Source of the DNA: Legionella yabuuchiae | GTDB taxonomy: Bacteria; Pseudomonadota; Gammaproteobacteria; Legionellales; Legionellaceae | Assembly (NCBI RefSeq): GCF_900640115.1 | Contig: NZ_CAAAIW010000009.1 | Coordinates: 1 to 64,000, forward strand | Direction: 5' to 3' | DNA length: 64,000 nt | Shown here: positions 58,277-64,000 of the stretch, piece by piece | Position numbering within the stretch: position 1 is the first letter of the stretch | Layout of the letters: every line of letters starts with the position of its first letter | Program-made: the position numbers and the translations under genes | The notes under the pieces: model-generated | Database searches by the model: none | Seen by the model: only the letters and a program-made list of their open reading frames with translations | Told to the model about the DNA's origin: nothing

Positions 58277-59143
58277 ATGGCTGGAGCTAAAGAGATCCGC
58301 TCAAAAATTGCGAGTATTAAAAACACGCAAAAAATTACGCGCGCCATGGAAATGGTTGCCGCGAGCAAGATGCGTAAAACGCAGGATAGAATGCGCGCAT
58401 CAAAGCCTTACGCTAGCAAGATCTATGACGTAGTTAAACACATCGCACGTGCGAATTCTGAATATCGTCACCCTTTTATGGGAGAGCGCGAGGTTAAACG
58501 TATCGGCGTGATCGTAGTTACTTCCGATCGCGGACTTTGTGGCGGCTTAAACTCGAACCTTTTGCGCGATACGATTATAGCGATGCGAGGTTGGCAATCC
58601 GAAGGCAAAGCGATTGATTTATGTGTGATTGGCCGTAAAGGCCAAGCGTTTTTCAAGCGCGTAGGTGGCAATGTATTAGCGTCGGTTGATCATCTTGGTG
58701 ATACTCCAGGAATTAAAGATCTTATTGGCGCTGTCAAAGTGATGCTGGATGCATTTTACGCGGGCACGATTGATGCCCTACATATTGCGTATAATGAGTT
58801 TGTGAACACCATGACGCAAAAGCCCGTGATGAAGCAACTGTTGCCGTTGCCTGTATCCGAAGAAGATACACAATCATTGGGTCATTTTTGGGATTATATC
58901 TACGAACCGGATGCTAAAGAGTTACTGGAAGAACTATTGGAGCGTTATATTGAGTTGCAAGTTTATCAAGCGGTCGTCGAAAACATTGCCTGTGAGCAGG
59001 CTGCGAAAATGATAGCCATGAAGAGTGCAACCGATAATGCTGGAGAATTGATTAAAGAATTTCAATTGGCTTACAACAAAGCCCGACAAGCCGCTATTAC
59101 GCAAGAGTTAGCGGAAATTGTCGGTGGTGCAGCCGCTTTATAA
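58277..59143 (+). CDS. atpG: ATP synthase F1 subunit gamma
   Basis: Gamma is the central rotating shaft. From ATG 58277 ([18 protein letters not shown]) it has 288 residues, the normal length; ten in-frame upstream codons are not family-like. [13 protein letters not shown] near the N-terminus and [20 protein letters not shown] with [16 protein letters not shown] at the C-terminus are the conserved helices. It is followed by atpD after 11 bp. Confidence 0.97.
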   Translation: MAGAKEIRSKIASIKNTQKITRAMEMVAASKMRKTQDRMRASKPYASKIYDVVKHIARANSEYRHPFMGEREVKRIGVIVVTSDRGLCGGLNSNLLRDTIIAMRGWQSEGKAIDLCVIGRKGQAFFKRVGGNVLASVDHLGDTPGIKDLIGAVKVMLDAFYAGTIDALHIAYNEFVNTMTQKPVMKQLLPLPVSEEDTQSLGHFWDYIYEPDAKELLEELLERYIELQVYQAVVENIACEQAAKMIAMKSATDNAGELIKEFQLAYNKARQAAITQELAEIVGGAAAL

Positions 59144-59151
59144 GAGGGTAA

Positions 59152-60531
<1,380 letters not shown>

Positions 60532-60542
60532 GAGAGTCTGAC

Positions 60543-60965
60543 ATGGCCATAACAACGCACTTGGATATTGTCAGTGCGGAAGAGGAAATTTTCTCCGGCG
60601 TGGTCGAAATGATAGTCGCCACTGGAGAAATGGGTGAGCTGGGTATCGTACCTGGCCACGCTCCTTTGCTGACCTTACTCAAACCAGGCGAAATCCGTCT
60701 AACGCATCCTGGCGGCCAAGAAGAAGTCTATTACGTCTCAGGCGGCATGTTGGAAGTTCAGCCTCACTGTGTAACGGTGTTGGCGGATGCGGTACAACGG
60801 GCCGAAAGTCTGGACGAAGAAGCCGCTCTCGCGGCCAAAGCACGTGCTGAAGAAGCCATCGCCAGTAAAGAATCGGATATTGACTACTCCGTAGCGGCTG
60901 CTGAATTGGCTCGCGCAGTGGCTCAGATTCGAGCTATCCAAAAAATTCGTAAAAAAATTAAATAG
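60543..60965 (+). CDS. atpC: ATP synthase F1 subunit epsilon
   Basis: Epsilon is the regulatory subunit of the rotor. From ATG 60543 ([19 protein letters not shown]) it has 140 residues. It has the N-terminal beta-sandwich ([40 protein letters not shown]) and a C-terminal helical hairpin. The frame is open five codons upstream to 60528, overlapping the atpD stop, but the family starts at the later ATG. It is the last gene of the atp operon. Confidence 0.97.
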   Translation: MAITTHLDIVSAEEEIFSGVVEMIVATGEMGELGIVPGHAPLLTLLKPGEIRLTHPGGQEEVYYVSGGMLEVQPHCVTVLADAVQRAESLDEEAALAAKARAEEAIASKESDIDYSVAAAELARAVAQIRAIQKIRKKIK

Positions 60966-61010
60966 TCTTTCTTGAACTGAGCATGTCCTTAGAATTGCTT
61001 CACCACCTAT

Positions 61011-61033
61011 CTGCTGTGCTCAAAGCACAGCAG
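61011..61033 (+). terminator. Hairpin after the atp operon
   Basis: CTGCTGTGCT and AGCACAGCAG form a perfect 10-bp stem with a 3-nt loop, 45 bp after atpC. The following TAATTAATTA is not a good U-tract, so it could be an mRNA-stabilising structure rather than an intrinsic terminator. Confidence 0.6.
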
Positions 61034-61113
61034 TAATTAATTATGATGGCTGCTGTGACCTAATCTAATCGGACCACAGCTAGTAAGAGAGGTGGCTAAG
61101 AAGTGCTGACCAG

Positions 61114-61674
61114 CTACTCTTTACTTTTTTTCTTCTTCGAAGGTTGTTCAGCTTCTACTTCTTCTTTATGGGTTTCAGGTAGCGTCTCGCCATAAATCTC
61201 TTTTTTTAATGAATTCATTTTTCCTGCTTTAAAAAACAGTTCGGCGGTAATAAACATTGGTGCCGCTAAAGAATCTTTGGGATTATTCCATAGGGCCGGC
61301 TTGCTTCCTTCAATAAGATGACCTGCCAATTGAAATGCACAACCTAAAAGAAAAATAATGATAAACGACCAAACTGAAAACGCTGTAGGCCCAGCATAAT
61401 TGATTAAATCCGATAGCCAAAGCAATAAAATCATAATGGGCGTTAAAACAAGCGCTAATTTCCAATTTAAGAAAAAGTAATAAATTAGAAGCGCGACCAC
61501 TAAGATATCGGAGAATTTGATATCAAATAAATTAGGCACTACTAAATGTAGAAAACCAAATAAAATAAGCAATGAAAAAAAGATTAAGGGTATGCCGATC
61601 AGATGCGTGTACCAGGTAAGTCGACTATTATGATAGGCGGTATACCGCTTCGCTTGTTCAGTAAATGATGTCAT
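61114..61674 (-). CDS. Mpo1/DUF962-like membrane protein
   Basis: From ATG 61674 (MTSFTEQAKRYTAYH) it has 186 residues. It shows the DUF962 pattern: YHNSRLTWYTHLIGIPLIFF at the N-terminus, several membrane segments, then AGHLIEGSKPALWNNPKDSL and FITAELFF. Yeast Mpo1 of this family is an Fe-dependent dioxygenase shortening 2-hydroxy fatty acids; the conserved His residues are present. The C-terminal tail is highly charged (PSKKKKSKE). The bacterial role is unknown. Confidence 0.85.
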   Translation of the reverse strand: MTSFTEQAKRYTAYHNSRLTWYTHLIGIPLIFFSLLILFGFLHLVVPNLFDIKFSDILVVALLIYYFFLNWKLALVLTPIMILLLWLSDLINYAGPTAFSVWSFIIIFLLGCAFQLAGHLIEGSKPALWNNPKDSLAAPMFITAELFFKAGKMNSLKKEIYGETLPETHKEEVEAEQPSKKKKSKE

Positions 61675-61869
61675 GATCAACGTCCTGTTTTGTTGTTATT
61701 GGAATCTGCCTGTTACGAACAACAAAAGAGTGCAGGCACATATTATCAACATAGCACATTAATAAACCGATGACCAAGATTCAAAATTGGAGAATCAGAC
61801 TCCCGCAGTCATTGCTGCGAGGATTCGAATATCCGAAATACCGCGGCGTGACCACGGTATCTGCGGTGC

Positions 61870-62298
61870 TTAACCTCGTTTTTTAAAAAAAGACTTTAGT
61901 TTTAAAGGCGATGTTGCATCATCAGCTACAACCGCGACCGCCATGTATTGGTTATCAATTTTATTATACATGCATCCCCATTCGTCGCCGTCAAGCTTAC
62001 TGGGAAGAGGGTTGCCAGTGAGTTTAGACAATAAAGCGGCACCTTTCACAAGCGCGTCATCTTCATTATCAGCGTCAATTAGCCCGATTCCAAACACCCA
62101 GTTATGGTCGGTATTATATCGACTTTGGTTAATAGCAAAATAAAAATCCGCAAATAATTGATACCCCATAACTACCCCCCCTGCTTTAATGTCTTCCACT
62201 TTGGGACAGACAAGAGGATTCTTAAATGGAATAGCGTGTGCAGATACAGAGATGGCTAGGCAGCCAATAAACGTAGTTAAAGCAGTCTTTAACTTCAT
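61870..62298 (-). CDS. Secreted hypothetical protein (possibly DUF4949 family)
   Basis: The 142 residues start with a signal peptide (MKLKTALTTFIGCLAISVSAHA). The mature part contains two cysteines (LVCPKV and WGCMYN) and no membrane segment. The general pattern recalls a Legionella-restricted family known as DUF4949, but I cannot verify this. It lies 46 bp downstream of the palmitoyltransferase gene on the same strand. Probably periplasmic or extracellular; function unknown. Confidence 0.7.
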   Translation of the reverse strand: MKLKTALTTFIGCLAISVSAHAIPFKNPLVCPKVEDIKAGGVVMGYQLFADFYFAINQSRYNTDHNWVFGIGLIDADNEDDALVKGAALLSKLTGNPLPSKLDGDEWGCMYNKIDNQYMAVAVVADDATSPLKLKSFFKKRG

Positions 62299-62344
62299 AG
62301 TGACTCACTCCTTTTGGTCAAAAATCTGTTATTGGATTTTGTGG

Positions 62345-62899
62345 TTACAAACGCCATTTTCCAACAATAAAAAGCACATTACCAGCACCTTTTGCTCCAG
62401 GAATATAAGTTGCTGAAAGGGTGGCACGTTTTAAGGTAAGCGAAACCCAGGGAAGAAGTCCTGGAAACGGGATGCTATTAAAAATATCAGGACGCGAGGT
62501 AATAAAGACCGTTAACCCAGCACCAAGATTAACATCCGTGCTTAGATGGGCAACTTTTAAATAAGCGTAACCCGCAATGGGTTCTACATTTTTATGGGAA
62601 TCAAGAAATGCAAACGCATATACCCCTTGCCAGTTGCCTCGTTCATCATAACGCCCTTTGCCTAGCCCGCCACCCCAGGCGTTCTCATTATAAGAACTAA
62701 TTTTATGTTCAGGGTAAACGTAGCGATTATGCCAAGCATAACCAGATAAATAGACTTCCATGTCTCCTTCATTGAAAATAGAAGCAAGGTGCTGACAAGC
62801 CGGTTTTGACCAACTTTCCCATCCGTTACACACTTCATTGGCAAATGCCGCTGGACTCATCGTCCCTAAATAAAAAAGGATCAAGAAGAAAAATCTCAT
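62345..62899 (-). CDS. pagP: Lipid A palmitoyltransferase PagP/Rcp
   Basis: This outer-membrane beta-barrel enzyme moves palmitate from phospholipid to lipid A and gives resistance to cationic peptides (Rcp in Legionella). The 184 residues have a signal peptide (MRFFFLILFYLGTMSPAAFA), the active-site region VYLSGYAWHNRYVYPEHKI with its His, YAFAFLDSHKNVEPIAGY, and PGLLPWVSLTLKRATLSATY, ending in a short beta strand (LFIVGKWRL). The length is typical. Single gene, diverging from the permease. Confidence 0.93.
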   Translation of the reverse strand: MRFFFLILFYLGTMSPAAFANEVCNGWESWSKPACQHLASIFNEGDMEVYLSGYAWHNRYVYPEHKISSYNENAWGGGLGKGRYDERGNWQGVYAFAFLDSHKNVEPIAGYAYLKVAHLSTDVNLGAGLTVFITSRPDIFNSIPFPGLLPWVSLTLKRATLSATYIPGAKGAGNVLFIVGKWRL

Positions 62900-62997
62900 T
62901 CACTATCCAGGTGAGAAAGATGCTATTTGCCAATCAACATTGGGCATGGTAAAAACGCATAAAAGACTATTATAAAAAATCCGATAGGAATACTAAC

Positions 62998-64000
62998 ATG
63001 GACTTGTTTCGTAAAAAAGATATTTCTAATCAAGTAGATAACACAGGACACCTACGCAAGTGCCTTTCTGCACTGGACCTAACCTTTTTAGGAGTAGGCG
63101 CCATTATTGGCGCAGGAATATTTGTATTAACCGGTATTGTTGCGGCTACGCAAACAGGGCCTGCCATTGTCTTTTCGTATGTGATGGCTGGAATGGCTTG
63201 TGCTTTTTCAGCGCTATCTTATGCTGAATTGGCGGCGTCCGTTGGTGGATGCGGTAGTGCTTATGGATATGCGTATGCCGGCTTTGGTGAACTTATTGCC
63301 TGGATTGTGGGCTGGGACTTGCTTTTGGAGTACTCCATTGCGGTATCAGCGGTTTCTGTAGGCTGGAGCGGCTATTTTAGCGATTTGCTGAGCGCGCTGC
63401 ATATCCATATCCCCACTTATTTGCTTCATAGTCCAATGGATGGCGGGATTGTTAATGTCTTGTCGATAGGGATTATTTTAATATTAACCGCATTGTTAGT
63501 GGTCGGGGTTAAGTCCAGCTCAAGATTTAATAACCTTATGGTGCTGGTAAAGCTCATGGTGATTGGCTTGTTTATTGTAATTGCCAGTACTGAGGTGGAT
63601 CCCAATAATTGGACTCCTTTTGCTCCTTTTGGTTGGAAAGGGGTTATGGAGGGCGCTTCGCTTATATTTTTTGCCTATGTGGGGTTTGATGCGGTATCAA
63701 CCGCTGCCGAGGAAGCGCTTCATCCGCAAAAAGATTTACCGATTGGCATTATTGGTTCACTGCTGATCTGTACGGTCTTGTACATCATTGTTTCAGGGCT
63801 ATTAACCGGCATGGTTCATTATTCGTTTTTAAATGTGTCTTCTCCGATTAGCCATTCGTTACTCATTCTTGGTTATAAGTTAGCTGCGGGCTTAGTGGGT
63901 GTCGGTGCTGTGGCAGGATTAACCACAGTGATGCTGGTATTATTCTATGGCTTAAGCCGAGTATTTTTTGCTATGTCGCGCGATGGATTATTACCGCGCT
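62998..64000 (+). CDS. APC-family amino-acid permease (3' end outside window)
   Basis: The 334 visible codons begin MDLFRKKDISNQV. The consensus TFLGVGAIIGAGIFVLTGIV is near residue 30, followed by EYSIAVSAVSVGWSGYF, FFAYVGFDAVSTAAEEA and RVFFAMSRDGLLP. This places it in the cationic-amino-acid-type APC transporters (YfnA-like). About eight or nine membrane segments lie in the visible part; the rest continues beyond the window. Substrate unknown. Confidence 0.95.
   Translation, partial: MDLFRKKDISNQVDNTGHLRKCLSALDLTFLGVGAIIGAGIFVLTGIVAATQTGPAIVFSYVMAGMACAFSALSYAELAASVGGCGSAYGYAYAGFGELIAWIVGWDLLLEYSIAVSAVSVGWSGYFSDLLSALHIHIPTYLLHSPMDGGIVNVLSIGIILILTALLVVGVKSSSRFNNLMVLVKLMVIGLFIVIASTEVDPNNWTPFAPFGWKGVMEGASLIFFAYVGFDAVSTAAEEALHPQKDLPIGIIGSLLICTVLYIIVSGLLTGMVHYSFLNVSSPISHSLLILGYKLAAGLVGVGAVAGLTTVMLVLFYGLSRVFFAMSRDGLLPR

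Overview
The window is a chromosomal segment around the replication origin of a gammaproteobacterium, most likely a Legionella species or a close relative in the Legionellales. The evidence is the inverted dnaA-dnaN-recF block facing rpmH-rnpA-yidD-yidC-mnmE, a Rab-like small GTPase gene of eukaryotic type with a hydrophobic C-terminus (a Legionella effector hallmark), several large lineage-specific membrane proteins, a PagP/Rcp-type lipid A palmitoyltransferase, and moderately AT-rich DNA. The genus call is an inference, since no database search was possible.

Layout. 1-245: end of an IS4-family insertion sequence, truncated by the window edge. 305-3864: recF, dnaN and dnaA on the minus strand, with a near-perfect parS inside recF. 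3865-5539: a 1.7-kb gene-free stretch with DnaA boxes and two AT-rich blocks, the probable oriC. 5540-9256: rpmH to mnmE on the plus strand. 9.4-46.3 kb: a mosaic of conserved housekeeping genes (rsmI, lpoA, folM, queC, metG, nth, glmU, rppH-ptsP-lgt-thyA, tdk, priA), lineage-specific genes (two paralogous membrane proteins, a pilin cassette, a divergent kinase/SDR cluster, a Rab-like GTPase) and small mobile elements. 46.6-53 kb: mnmG-rsmG-parA-parB-yraN-diaA and two BON lipoproteins. 53.9-61 kb: the complete F1Fo ATP synthase operon atpIBEFHAGDC. 61-64 kb: envelope and secreted proteins (Mpo1/DUF962-like, PagP) and the start of an amino-acid permease.

Functional links. MnmE and MnmG jointly modify tRNA U34 but lie 37 kb apart here, although they are neighbours in many gammaproteobacteria. 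ParA, ParB and the parS in recF form the chromosome segregation system. DnaA and DiaA control initiation. Lgt matures the lipoproteins encoded nearby (LpoA and the BON proteins). FolM and an E-x2-HGH pterin synthase suggest a local pterin/folate module.

Most striking observations. One IS4 family appears in three forms: an intact-looking end, a 519-bp internal deletion, and two identical 36-bp palindromes. Both palindromes have perfect 9-bp target duplications, and one of them rewrites the C-terminus of a probable effector. A second, unrelated 167-bp palindromic element occurs in two good copies and one decayed copy. The Rab-like protein carries a Q-to-L change at the position that makes Ras-family proteins GTPase-deficient, and an internal 110-residue duplication. 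An AT-rich divergent cluster (SDR, aminoglycoside-phosphotransferase-like kinase, uridine-kinase-like P-loop protein) could be an undescribed small-molecule pathway.
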